Below, one piece after another: positions 32,781 through 46,800 of a stretch of 64,000 nucleotides of DNA. Below the pieces are notes generated by a model. That model was given only the letters and a program-made list of their open reading frames with translations. It did no database searches and was not told where the DNA came from. The number at the start of each line of letters is the position of its first letter. The stretch's first letter is position 1. The DNA comes from Mastigias papua (Eukaryota > Cnidaria > Scyphozoa > Rhizostomeae > Mastigiidae): positions 524,001 to 588,000 of the forward strand of contig OZ025282.1 in assembly GCA_964019165.1 (NCBI GenBank), in the 5' to 3' direction. Both the position numbers and the translations under genes were made by a program.

Positions 32781-35700
32781 ATGGCTCAGAAGAAAATTTT
32801 ATTCCTACTTTTAACTGTACTTTGCAATAGTGTACATTCAGCTGGTAAGTACCAGAATGTATTCTTTTGTGTTCACTTTCAATGTATTATTTTATTTTGT
32901 AAATCTGTACGTCTTTCTAGTGCTCTGGTAATTAGTATATTAGCTTTAATCATGAAAAAATATTAGTTGAATCATTAATGAAGAAGAACTTTCTAATAAA
33001 GACTCAAAATGAAAACAATCTAATCAGGAATCATAGGAAACGAAATGTAAAGTGGCTACTAAAGAAATGTTGAATTATCAAAGAGTTAGGGTTTAGTTGT
33101 GAATTTTATGCATGAAAGAATACACAGTATGTTCTAATTACATGACACAAGATAACAAGAAATGATAGAAAGAAGATTATGTGGTTTAACGTATACCTGC
33201 TCTAAAACATGAACACTAAGAAGACGATAAACATATTTCAATATGTTATTTGACTCATCTCGAGACTTATTAGAGGACAGAAAGCATTATTGCTCCAAAT
33301 GCCATTCCAGTTTATTTGTAGGATACCTTAAACTGTCCAATTTTACATTTCTTATTCCTGTAAATAACGTGACATCTAATGTCAGATGAACTTTACTTAT
33401 CGTTTGCTGATGTGTTGAATAATAAGCACCATATGCAGTTGGGACCCGATGTATTTGGTGCAAGCAAAGTACGTTGTAGCTTTGTTTTTAATTTCTGAAG
33501 TGATATAAAAAAGTTCTTTTCAACACAAGCCATTATCGAGTACAAAAACGAATGCAAACAAGTAACTCACAATACCTAGATACTGTCAATACAGAACTAA
33601 AATAGAGTTTTAGTGTTTAGGACTTCAAATATTGAAAGCAGCAAGTAGCTGATTGAGATATGATGCGTTCAAGATTAGGGAAGACAATGTACTTGATAAC
33701 TGTTGGGAATTGAGTGATGGCCACTCTTTATCCTCTCTATTTCTTTGCGGAATATCCTAGCAAATCATTTATATTTACATAAAATCATTTACATAAATAA
33801 ACCATGGGTTACATTTTACCAGATCATTTACATTTTCTTAAGCTCTTTCTTCATAGCATCTCCGTCGATTTTTGAAATTAAATGGAGGTATAGCAATTAG
33901 CCACAATGGCCCATTTTTCATTATGAAAAGTGGCATTTTCAAAATATGGTCGAATATAACTATTACGCTACCTTGTTCCTTTCTAAAAATGCTGCAATAA
34001 AGGCAATATTTTGCCGAGATGGAGCACAGTTAAGCTACCTTCAATATATCCCACAGAGACAAAAGCATCCAATTGGACCCAGCATTTATTTTATCACACA
34101 AATCTATCCCCAAAGTGGTTATACATTTCGGTTTACCTTTCGGTCGTTATTCGATGTCTCATTCTCTGATGAGTGTCAGATGAAAAATGTGCTTTCAGTA
34201 TGCCAAAAGAAGTATTCTCGCTTTTTCGTGCAATAGTCACATATCTAGCAGCTTTACAATGCCCTCACTACACAATGTATTTAACTTTTCTTCGAAGTAT
34301 GTCTTAGATTTTGGAAATTATAGATAGTAATGTAATATGTGTTATTTGAGCAAATTTAAGCAGCTGTAGCAGCCACTTGAAACCTTGTAGCAAAGTATCA
34401 AGTGAGTGGAAAAATATGAAAGTGTGCCTCTTCCCTATTTTAAATAATAATTATAATCAGTGAAAAAGACTACCCTAGGTGCTAGGAAAGAAGTATTTCA
34501 TTTGAAATTATTTAAGGAAGATATGCACCACAGAAAGCAACACAAGATCCATTCTGAGAGTGCGTATGGCAATGGTGAATATTTTTATTTTCTCTCAATA
34601 TGATCATTTTATTCATCGAGAAATAACATTTGAATAGATTTTGATGTCACAAGATGGTAGTTTGATCTTAAGCATTGCTCTCTTTAGTCGATGGTTCATG
34701 GAGTGGTTGGTCAGACTGGAGTGGTTGGGCTAAAGGTCTTTGTTCTGGGAACCAACGAGTTAGGACCAAGACATGTACAAGTCCTATGCCAAGCATAGAT
34801 GGCAATTATTGCACTGGCGATAATGCAGAAAATCAGCCTGGCTCTGGTGGGTTCAGATTTTTTGGGTGAAGATTCGTCTTGAAACATTAGCTTCTTACTT
34901 ATTACTTTCTTGCTCACTGGTTTCCTTTTTCATTCTTGATCAATCCATCAATGTATTAACTCTCTTGTCATTATTCATTCATTTTATTATTTACTCTTTC
35001 ATTCACTCATGCATTTTTCATAAGTTTGTTTACGTCATATCACTGAAATACTTATTGTAAATGTTATGCGTTTCTAGCTAGATTTTTCATCGAATATTTG
35101 CTTCCAAAATTACTACCTGGAATTTGTTCGATTCATTGAGTAATATTTATTGATCAAGTAATGTTTATGCTTCAGTTGACGGAGGCTGGGGTGAGTGGTC
35201 TCAATGGAGCACGTGTGAGAAGCCATGTGGGGGCTCGGTTGTTAACAGGACGAGGTTATGCAACAACCCGTCACCAGCCAATGGAGGTGCTAGCTGTAAT
35301 GGAATCAATCTTGAAACAAAATTAGAATGTTTGTCAAAGTGTGCTGGTATGCATGATTTCAACTCTTTTTTAAGTCAACTACATGTATGGCATGAAGCGA
35401 GTTCGGTCTGCCTTCATCATAAATCTTTTCATCATAAAGTTATCACTCAGATCTGTTGCTAGATCTGATTTCCAGATAATGCTTAGGCTCTTAAAAACTG
35501 CTTACGATTTTGATGATTTCATTTGTTGAAGATTTCAGTTGAAAACTCCAGAATGCTTTTTGTTGAAAACTATTACTGTTGTTTATATAGAAACACAACT
35601 CGTTGATATTTTCCTCAGTTGCACGCAGCTTAACTGTACTATTTCTGCAGTAAGTTCATCAACTTGACCTGTTTAGCTGTGATTTTTTGTGCAGAACAAC

Positions 35701-38700
35701 CTCGACGTCAGACAATTTGAATCTAATTTCATTGTTTGCATTTGTTATTTCCATCATCTTCATTTGCTGCCATCTTCTCTCTATTCGATTCTATTCCGAT
35801 GAATCTTATCGAATACTTTTGAAAAATTTATTGCTGATCAGTAGAATTTGACCAGTGAGGAAATGATTGGTTCAAAACCTATTTCTGTTTCTTATTGAAA
35901 TGGAATCTGTATTCAATGGAATGGCATCGTAGATCTTCGTATATATGAGCATTAATGTAGTTCCTCGATAGTTTTGCATTTTAAAGTCAACCACAATTAT
36001 AAAACAAATACCACGTAAGACTGTTATAACGAAAGACGGGCCCATCAAGTGCTTGGGAAATTGTTTCAGACCGAGCTTTCTCGTAGCTAAGCAATAAAAT
36101 TGTTCTTGTCGCCATGCTTGGAGTAAGAAATGGTGCTGCTTTCTTGATATAATGCAGTTATGGTGTCGACAGTTTATGAAATCAAAGATTGTAAATTGGC
36201 TATACAGTGTACGATAAATATGCAAAGTTTTCAAGTAGATTTGGATATAAAAATTGAACCAACTAACAGGGTCAGGAATAGGCAGGAGCAATGAAGTAAC
36301 TACTTATCTGGCAGTACTAGATTCACTTGTTTACTAAGAAATTTAATTTCTTGCAGATGGGCGAATTGATGGTGGATTTGGCGAATGGTCTCAATGGTCA
36401 CCGTGCTTATCTAGATGCTCAAGTACCGGCGGTCAAACCATAACTCGTTCAAGGCGGTGCAATTCTCCACCGCCAATGAATGGCGGCAATGATTGCGTTG
36501 GGCAGCGTGTTGAAACTGTTATGGCATGTTTCAATAAGTGTCCCCGTAAGTCTGGCTGTATGTTCTTATGTTTTGTATATGAGCGAGTATTGTACCCTGC
36601 TTTCTAACGACGTCAGTGAGTAATTAAGCGTATCAATAATTAAGCATATCAAATTCATCTATTCACTCCTCATTGTTCTCAGCCTCAGTTGTTCTCAATC
36701 TTTCCATATCATTCTCAAACTTCAATTACAACAAGCATTAGGTTCTCCCAATCATGGCTGGCTTCAAGTTAGGGTTGGGGGAGGGGGTGGGTTTGCCAAC
36801 TCCTGACAATATCAGTATGGAATTTATTTGAATTTTGCAGCTACTTTTGGCTGGAAAACATGCAAAAAATCTTTTATAGCACTTTAAACAGTATAACGAA
36901 CTTTAGATTCATTCCTTATCATAACTAAACCTCTATGGAAACAGCCCTGCTTGAACCATTGTAGCATTATTTTCTTTTGATATCACTTCTCTTGATCTGC
37001 AGAAAACGGAGGCTTTGGTCAATGGTCCTCGTGGTCCGAATGTAACAGACCTTGTGGACCTGGGAAACAATTCAGAAATCGTTTTTGTAATAACCCGGAG
37101 CCAAAAGGAGACGGGGCATCCAATTGCACTGGACCTTTTCAAGTAGCAAGGTTCTGCAAACTGAGGGATTGTATCAGTAAGTATCAGAACTTTATTATCA
37201 GAATTTAAACTTATATTAGAAACATTCGTATAGTTATTTTTATATCGTTATTGCACCCTATTATTCCTTGCAAATTTGGATTATTGATAGTGCTCTACAG
37301 ATTAGATTTGCTTGCCAAGATTTGCCTATGTGTTGGACATGCAATCCTCTCTGATGACGTTACTTATTGTTTTTACAAATTAAACACTTTCATTTGATTT
37401 TTATATTTTATTACCATGATATGATATTCCGTGCGAAGGCAATATGAAAAGTGAGGCTTCTAAAAGTCTTGCCATATAGTAGCTCATAATATCAAATGGA
37501 CCCTTGTCCATTCACGTTGTTGTTACCTATATGGAATATATTATTTAAATCAGGGGCCTGTACTGCATGAACATGTATCTCACAGGTGGGTATATCTCAC
37601 AGAGATTATTCAAAAGCGTACTTTAGGCTTGCCAATGCTTAACTCAGAAGATTCTGTGACAGCTCAAGATGACCATACCATTCGATTGCTCATGATTTGA
37701 TTAGATGTTATAGCTTTTGTATGTTTTAAATTTAAAATGCAATAGTTGAAAGAGTAGAAAAATTATACATTATCTACTTTTGAAAAATAGAAAGTAATCT
37801 GGAATAGAAAGCGGATCAAGGAAAAATGTTCCATTACAATTCCCAACTTTTATATCTCTTGTTTACAATTGCTATGAAAGACTGCGGGAATAAAAATATT
37901 TCATGTCAAGAGTGCGATTGTAAATGCTTGTTGATTATCATTTTTCATTTGAACCTCAGATCCTGTAAATGGAAGCTGGTCGCGATGGAGTGCTTGGGAT
38001 CAATGCACCTCAGTGTATTGTATGAAAGGGGAACAAGCAAGAACAAGAGCTTGCAATAACCCACCGCCCCAGAATGGAGGAGAAGAGTGCCCAGGAACTG
38101 GAAGAGAATCAAGGCCATGTCCTTCTAGCAACTGTCTTAGTAAGTTATTACCATTGTCGTATTTCCACTAAGAAACATTGTGGTTTGCTCAATCTTCATA
38201 ATGGCTTCTTGAGTGCATTGTGGTTCACAAAGTCTTTATTTTTTGGATGACTTGCAAACTCTTGATGCCCTGTGATAAGGTAGAATTGCGAAAGCCATTG
38301 AATTTCAGTATCAACATACTGTTTCTAAGACTGTCCCACATGATTTGCAGAGCTTCTAGGACACGAAGAGCCGTAGTGACATATATCATATACTTTTTCT
38401 TCTCACTTTTTGCATAACTTTTCAACAAATTTCGTTGTCTTTATTCCGAAGTTTGATATATTAGATATTTTAGGTGTGAGAACTTTAGGAATTTTCAGCT
38501 AACAATTGAAAGTAATCTCGTATCCAAGTTACTACCTACGTAATTCAGGCCATTCTGCCAGGAAATGTAATAGTAAGATTAATCTTGGCGCTTTTCCTGT
38601 TGTTGTAGTGTCAAATTTCTCTGCAGATTTTGTACCAACCTTGGCAGCTGTTTCTCCTGTCTTCCCTCATTCCTACATGTCTCATGAATGTGGAGTTACC

Positions 38701-40672
38701 CAGAAGTATAGATCTGCGACTCCTTCAAATAAAAAAGTCCCACAGGAAGTTTACCAGAAGTTGGCTTTCAAATCGAGCAATTTTAGGAACGGTTACTTCA
38801 ACTTCAAACTGGAAAATGGGGGGAAAGAGATCAGGGTTTGTTATAATTCTATTTGTTTTAATGAAAGGTAGCATATCCATGTAATTAAAATTTAGTTTTG
38901 TGAATAGACATATGAACATGCAAATTAATGAGTTTTTTACATTGGAACACCGAAAAAGTTTTTTGAGCTTGTTTTAGATGTAATCCGTTTCAATACGAGG
39001 CTGATGTTATTCCTTCCAAATTTTCAACAGTATTGTTTCGATCCTGAACCAGCTGTTACTATAAGGGATATTGCAGACAACCTGCTAGACTCGTACAGAA
39101 GAGTGGCGCCAATCAAAGGCTACGACAAGCCATTGGATGAAAACAGACCAATCACTGGCTTTTCAATAAAAGTAAAAAATGAAGCACCATACGATCTATT
39201 GGAATATGATTTTGGAATCGAGACTATGAATTATTTCAGTCCTGGACAGAACATTGAAATACGTAATGTATCGTAAGTAGCCTTTGGCATTAGTAAGAGT
39301 TATGAAGGGTCCGATAACGTGAATAAGTAGGACTTAAGAAAGGTTGTATGACATGCATTAGTAAGGTATCAAAAACGTCTTATGATATGCATCAGTAGGA
39401 TTTAGAAAGTCTCCAATGAAGTGTATCAGTAGGATTTGAAGCTTGGTCCAATTGAATGAACACTTTTTGGGCCTAGATATGCTTTTTCTGTTATAATACA
39501 GTAAAAGCTCCCTATGAGAAATGAGATACACTCTAGATTGACTCTTTGAGGAAATTAGTTATTTTAAATATAATGTATAACGGCCTTGTAATCAAAAGCA
39601 TCTGTGGAGGCGCAGTGATTTCTCATGGACTCTTCATTTTTGCAGGATAACATACAATAGCCAAAAAGACAAAAAGAGTTTCATGGCAAAAGGAGAATTT
39701 TTTAGATTTTCTCCAACGATTTTCAAGGCAAAAATATTCAGAGACCCTAAAGGAATGACTTCACTGACTGGTGAAGCTGCGAGTATGAAAATTCAGCATG
39801 TTTTTCACTTCCTTGGGCTTCCGAATGTGCCAAGTTTTGTTGAAACTGCTTTAAGGTAAGCAGCGTTATTCTTGATTAATTTTCTTTATTCAATGGTAAC
39901 TTCTTTTCTTTTTGCTGCAGAATTTAGTGTCACGGTTTCCATGTTATTTGTAATTTATATGCTCAATTTCCACCGAATATAATTGCTACTGTCCTTCATA
40001 CAATCTTCTGAGCTGTAAACAACCGGAAGTATGCTTCAAATTTTTGGCAAAAAGCTGCCAATAAGCGACTGCAGTGTTTACTGTTCGTTACTCTCTAATG
40101 TTTGTTTTCTTCGGAATCAAACGTTGCTCCTTACATCTACATTTGTTTATTATCACTCCATTTCTTTTATTCTCAGAAAAATAAAGGTTTGGGACTTTGA
40201 GTTTGGCCCATGCTCGATTGGTTATGATTTCCTCGATGGTTGGCTGGAGACGCTAACTCCATTCAGATTTTCAGCTACAAAGTACATTGATGGAATCCCT
40301 GTGCATCTCGAAATCATTGCCAGCCTGAAAGGAACAAGATGGTTATTTGCTCTCGGCTTTGCTTTCGACGGCGAATCATTTGCTGCATCAATCGCAAAAA
40401 TTTCAGGAAAGAAACTCTCTGATGGAGGATTTCTTGACAGTATGGGAGTTGACTTGTCGGTACGGATCTCATTATTCAAGCATGCTACTGAATACTTTGA
40501 AGCATTATTCATAGTATGAGCTTACCAAATATGGGAATAAACTTACCAAATATGTGAACGAGCTTACCAAATATCTCCATGTAAAATTCTTCTTAGGTGA
40601 TCAATTGTTTAAATACAGTTAACCTCGGTTCTGCCTCCTCTCAACCTTGTCAGCAAACTACTCTATATCTTC

Positions 40673-40718
<46 letters not shown>

Positions 40719-40850
40719 CGAAACTTCTCAATAGGATAAAATGAGAAAGAACATGAAGAAATACAACAATGCTTTTTCAAGTTGCAAGACATGTTTCGGA
40801 TATACGTTATCCATCGTCAGTTGCGGAATACAGAATGCAATAATATATAA

Positions 40851-40881
<31 letters not shown>

Positions 40882-43800
40882 CTTAGTCACAGTGGCGCTC
40901 ACTATGTATATGACTAAGATGTAAAAGAATTCAAAAATACTTTGATATGCATTGTATACATGTATTTGTATATACTGCAAAGTGATAACATTGTGCTGGA
41001 CGCATATAGCCTCCTTGAACGATACCATCTATGCTAATTGAAACTGTTAATTTGCTCTGTTCTTGTCATCACCTTTGTCTTATAAATACATCTATCTTGT
41101 TAATATAGACATTTTTATGTGGATGATTCAGTGATTATAAGATAGAAACTTGTTTTCTATAATCAAAGTGATTTGATTTGCCATTTCGCTATGCTCGTTT
41201 GGGAAACTTCGGAGAGGATGAGAAGTGTTCTATGTATCAAGGTCATTGTTTTGTTTCCTTACACCATAAATATGTTTTATTTGTTCATTAGGTTGGTATG
41301 ATTATCAATCCCATGGAGGAATTTCAAGTGACTGGCTCTGCAACCGCTTTTAGAAAAGACCCGATCAATTATCTCACGTCAGCAATTCCCAAAGGATTCA
41401 CCCTTGCAGCCCAAGTGAGCAATCATTTTGCATATTTAACCTACAAAATTTTGAATATAATTTTTATTTTACCAAAGTTTCTCAGCAGTAATATATTAGA
41501 AATACACTTTAGGAAAACGACAATTGCTTTCAATTTGTAAAACATGTTTCGATTGCTTCGACAACCATCTTCAGTTACAGAATAAGCATATTACATGGTG
41601 CAAACGATATAAAGGCAAGTGATTACTCCCTAGGGGTCTTACAACAAAAACTATTCCATTGAGATAGAGTGCGTCGGTGCTTAAAATGAGGGTTATAATA
41701 TATCCTATGATAATACCAATGGGTGCCAAGTGCTTAGAATGCGGGCTGTAGTATGATAATTTTTATTTTACTATCAATGCAGAATGGTATTCATCAAAAT
41801 GAGTCATTTTTTCCAGCTTTTGAAAAGTTATAAAATACTAAGTATGCTATTCACACAGTATGTTAACGTATCGTATAATAATAAGATTAAATGCTTTTAT
41901 CGCATAAAAATTTGCCAGTTTTGAAGTGTATTCCTAAAGAACCCATCAACTGTAAGAGAAATTACGACCAAAAATATGCTTGCTGTAACAGGATCTGATG
42001 GTGACAATTTGGAAGTTACTTGGAACTTTTGTTAGACAATCAGAGTAAAGTAGTTAACTAAAACATTTTATTATTATACCAGAAATCATGGTTTTCTTTT
42101 TCTGTTTACTTGATAGGAAAACCAATTTCCCATATATAACATAATGTAACTTAGAAATCGTTACCTTGTTTTTGTGTTCTTTTTATTTCATAGGTTAAAT
42201 TGCCTAAGAATTGTGGAAACAGTTCATTTTGTAAAGTGACTAAGAGAATTATAGGACCAGATGCTTTATTCCGCATAGTTGCTGCAATTCCAGAATTGGG
42301 CATTATCAGTGTTACAGCTGGCTTTAGGAATATCCGTTTGGCTGAAAATGTTTGGTTTTCAAGGATCGATCTAATGATAACGGTGAGACTTCTGTCTAAT
42401 TAATATACCATATTATTGTGTATACCAGTTGTGTAAAAAATTTTGCCAACCAATCATTTATTGATCTTATTGACTTAGTTGCATTGCAAATTAATGGTAT
42501 GATAATCATTTAGCTTTGAATTTTTTGTCATCAAAATGCCAGTGTTTTGAAGTTATAAATCATATGATAAAATATCTCCTTATATTTTCTACATATGCAA
42601 TGGTTTTTTATCATAACTCTTCATACTTCACGTGGCACTTGCGGCCCAAAGGGCATTTTTATCTAAAATAGCTCTCTCTTCATTTCCCCTCTTTGCAATC
42701 GAATTTTTGTCCTCTTTTTCTGATTGTTCTGTTCCATCTCTCTCTTTTTTAGTATAATAAATCAGAATCATCGGTGAAACTCGGTTTTGTTGCTGAAGTC
42801 AAATTTCCTGTTAATTCTGGCGAGATTTACTCGGATGGTTTTAAACTCGACAACTATCTTTTCCTTGGAGGGCAAATCACACACAAGCTAGGCACAACAG
42901 ACGTTGAGGGTTCTTTGTACATGAGAGGGATGTGGCGAAAAGCTTTTGGTGTTAAGTGGCTGGCTATTGGCAATATAATTTTAGGGTAAGCTGTTTTGAT
43001 TGAGTGTTTGCATGAAGCATTATCTTTCGTTTCTCAAAGTTGTTCCAGAACTACTATCAATATAGTAGGCCTTTAACCCACAATGCTCCTGCGTTTTGTT
43101 AACTCATTTTATTTCAAAGATAGTCCAGTTCACTCTGACTTTTGTAATCCCCTATGTTATCTTCTAATGCTGCCATTCTTTTAACCAGGATGAATATGTC
43201 AAACAAGTTTCTCACGAGAGATACCTAACTAAAAGGCATTTAATCGAATGTAATGGAGGCTTGCCACTCGAAAAAGAATTTTTATTCGTCCAGAAGTACG
43301 TCTGTTGTGGAGATTTTGCTGGCATTAGGAGACCAATTTTGTATACGATTTTCTCTCATTTTCAGTGTAACAATATCAGCAGAGAGTCCAATTGGAATAT
43401 CAGGTGCTCAATTTGGAGGACAATTAGAGTTTGGAGAAAATTGCTTATATGATGCAGATTTTGACAATGACGTAAGAGTACAGATTTTGTTTTTTTTTGC
43501 CTTTTTGTCTCTTTCCATCATGTTATTTTTGGCTTTCAACATATCATAATTAAATTAAATTCTTTCTTTTTGCATTACATATCTAGTCTCTAGTAATTCC
43601 ATATCAGGCTAATTTAAATCATACAAAATATTAAGTTACATTTTATTTCCAATGTCTCATTCAGGGCCATTGTATAAAGCTAAGAATTTATTTCGGTGTT
43701 GGTAAGCCAAGTACATACTTTTATGGAGAGGTATCGGCATTGACAATTGGAAAACTGGTGAGGATGTTTGGAGGAGATGCTGGTGGAATTCCATCTCGTG

Positions 43801-46800
43801 TTGCTCAAACTGGTTTTCCGAAAGGTGCACTGGTATGTATGTACTTTTGATTGTCATTGTGAAATGGACTAACTATCTTGTTTTGTGAAGGACTGACAGT
43901 TAAATTAAGAATGATATGTGTAGTAAGTTACAAAAATTCTTGAAAGTAAGAGAAAAGAAATTGACTAATGCTTTGCTTTGTATTGTATTTCATTGTAGCA
44001 CATGGGTAGTTTTGCACAACTCTCTAATGAATTTGGTAAAAAGATAAACGATTTTATCTTGACATTTATGGTTATGCTTGTTCAAGCTTTAAATGGAACA
44101 AAATTCCTCTTCAATTTAGTTCGCTTATAACGCTGGGACGTCAGCAGTAAATCTAGCCATCGTCAATGGACCATATTTGTACATTGGATGGAGAGTGAAA
44201 GGAACCTTGAATTTGTTTGGATGGGAAGTTCGCGTAGATATTAGAATTGGTGATATGGTATTGTTGACTTTGTTTGTTTTTTGGTATCTTGTCAATGCAT
44301 TCTTCTCGTTCTGTCTCTTTCTATAATGACGTAAGTGTGCTTACAAACTGGCACGTCGTCGAAAACAGATTTCTTGAGATTCTACTTTTTCTGATTGTTG
44401 ACGTCATATTTGTTAGGACACATGCAACTTGGTATTTTTTGATCTTCTAAACTTTATTGCAAATGTTACCTAGATGATTTCACTTCTAGGATTATTAGGC
44501 ACATTTTAAGTAGAGTTATTGTGTTCTTGTATTTTCGATATATTATTATATTATATTATATTATATTATATTATATTATATTATATTATATTATATTATA
44601 TTATATTATATTATATTAATTTTATTTTTAGGAATTTTATATCGAAGGTGAATGTGATCCGATTCGTCTTGGGGGCGTGGTTGAAATTACAAGAAACAAT
44701 ACCCACAAAATGCTCGGTCCAAAGCTGCTCTTCCAGTATAGGCCAAAAGAAGCTTCGATCATTAAACTTCCATTCTTCAAAGTACACATCACGAAATCTT
44801 TCATTCCTTGCTTTTGAGATTAATTATTTATATTAGATGTCAAGTTAGCCAAGTAAACAATTTACAAAAAATACATAAATAGCAAAAAATGTTTTATATA
44901 CATGGCATTAGGATGAAGCATTTTTGAGGAATATTTCAGTTGTATTAAAATAGTGATATATTTTGTAACTTTCACACAGATTTAATATCTCATTATTTGA
45001 TTTTATTTCTATTGAGTAATTAACCACGAACTTCAGTAATTAATGTTGCCACGGGGTCATTTGAGACTGGAGGATATGAGATTGAATTCTTTCTTGCGCT
45101 TCTAGATGTTCTTTGAAGGATATGGAGAGTTCTTTGGCATAAAAGCGTATGCATACATCAACATAACCATGCAAGGTGCTGAGATTTATGTTTGGGGTAA
45201 AGCCTGGGACCTCATTTATGCGGAATTGTACATCTCAGCTGGTTACGATGTTGTGAACTTCAAAGATGCCCACTTTTATGTCCGTATAATAGTCGATTTG
45301 AGAGGCCTTACTGATGTTAGTATAATCATCTTTACATTACCTTTCATCCTGTTAATCATGCCTATTTGTGTCGTTTTTATTTTGATTGGATGAAAATTTG
45401 TGTCGTCTTTCATTTGATTGGTTAAAAAAATAGCTTTCATCCTAATCACATTCGATTCATTACAAGGGGTATAGCATTTACCTCATCAACAAATGATTGG
45501 TCATAGAGTTGACTAAGCACACTATTAATAATGCAAAAATAATCACAAAATGTCCTTTAAAACAGTTGATAATGTGGCCAGTATTACCAGAGTATCTTAT
45601 TTACTACTTTGAATTTTCGTTGGCGTTGATATCGGGTTTGATGTTGTTATTTTTTGATTTGATGACCGACAGGCGATTGAAAAGGCACGGAAAGCTGTAG
45701 ACAAAGCTTTCAAGGATGCACAGGCCACTCTTAATCAGAAAGTCAACGATGTAAAACGAGCTAAACAAAGGTGCAAGGAAGTGATGCAGTTGAAATGTAA
45801 AAACTGTTATGCATTGAAGTGCAAAGAAGCTGAGCAAAATTGCAAAGGTTTCTTGGATAAAGCTGGGAAATGGATTGGTGGTGTTATAAATTCAGCAGGC
45901 AGGTTTTTTATTTCATACCATTGTACTTGGTAGTCATTTTAAAGTTTTAGTCATTTTTCATTTCCAATAATAAGGGTCTTCTATTTAGCTGTTTGGAAAA
46001 TCGGTTGAAACGTTTCGTGTTATGTTGCATTGTGTTCATCAAGTCCAATTGATTTTGGATAATCTTTCTTTAGGTAAATGGATTAAGAAAACTTGGAACA
46101 ACTTCACAGATGGAGTTGCCAAGGTAATTCAACCAGCTTATTATTTATTTCATGCTATCATAGCCTTTTTCAACGCATTTTTACTGGGGGGGGGGCAAAC
46201 TCTCAAAAAGGGGTGATACTCTATTAGGAAAGCCAGCCAAAGACATGATTAATTCCAGGAAAACATCAAGATTGCGTCATTCACAGCTAGCCCAGTTTGA
46301 AATAAAAGCCTAATTTGAAATAAGGTTGATAAATGTGATATATTGAAACAATGTTTATAAATGTCAAGTATTAACGTAAAAAAATTTGGAGATGAAATCT
46401 CTTGTTTTGTAATTGTTACAAAAACGTACTGTTCGTGTATTATACAGTTTCCTAATGTTGTGCAAAAATGTTATTGTGTTTCATTCTTTTGCCGATGAAA
46501 CTCGAGGGGTCCCATTCATTACAACAAGATGACAGCAGTAGTTGTTTGACAACATAGCTGAGAACCTATACACAAGGAATTTTTTCTGGGGTCATAAACC
46601 TCTTAACTCGGAGGGCAAAGTCGAGAACTGGGGGCATTTGCCCCCCCCCCAGTTTGTATGTTAAAAAAGTCCCTGCATGGTATCGTATTTCATATTACAT
46701 TAATTTCTATTGTGTTACATTAATTTATATGCCAGTAAATTAATTCTTATGTCTCATCTTTCTCACTTAATTTTTTGTATTTATTCCGATCACCTGATGT

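Noticed and set aside
35872..36291. 139-codon minus-strand open frame
   Set aside because: Antisense within a mosaic-gene intron, no domain and no splice partners seen.
43999..44060. Possible extra mosaic exon after an acceptor at about 43998 ([12 protein letters not shown])
   Set aside because: The nearest donor would shift phase against exon 16, whereas exons 15 and 16 join directly in phase 0.
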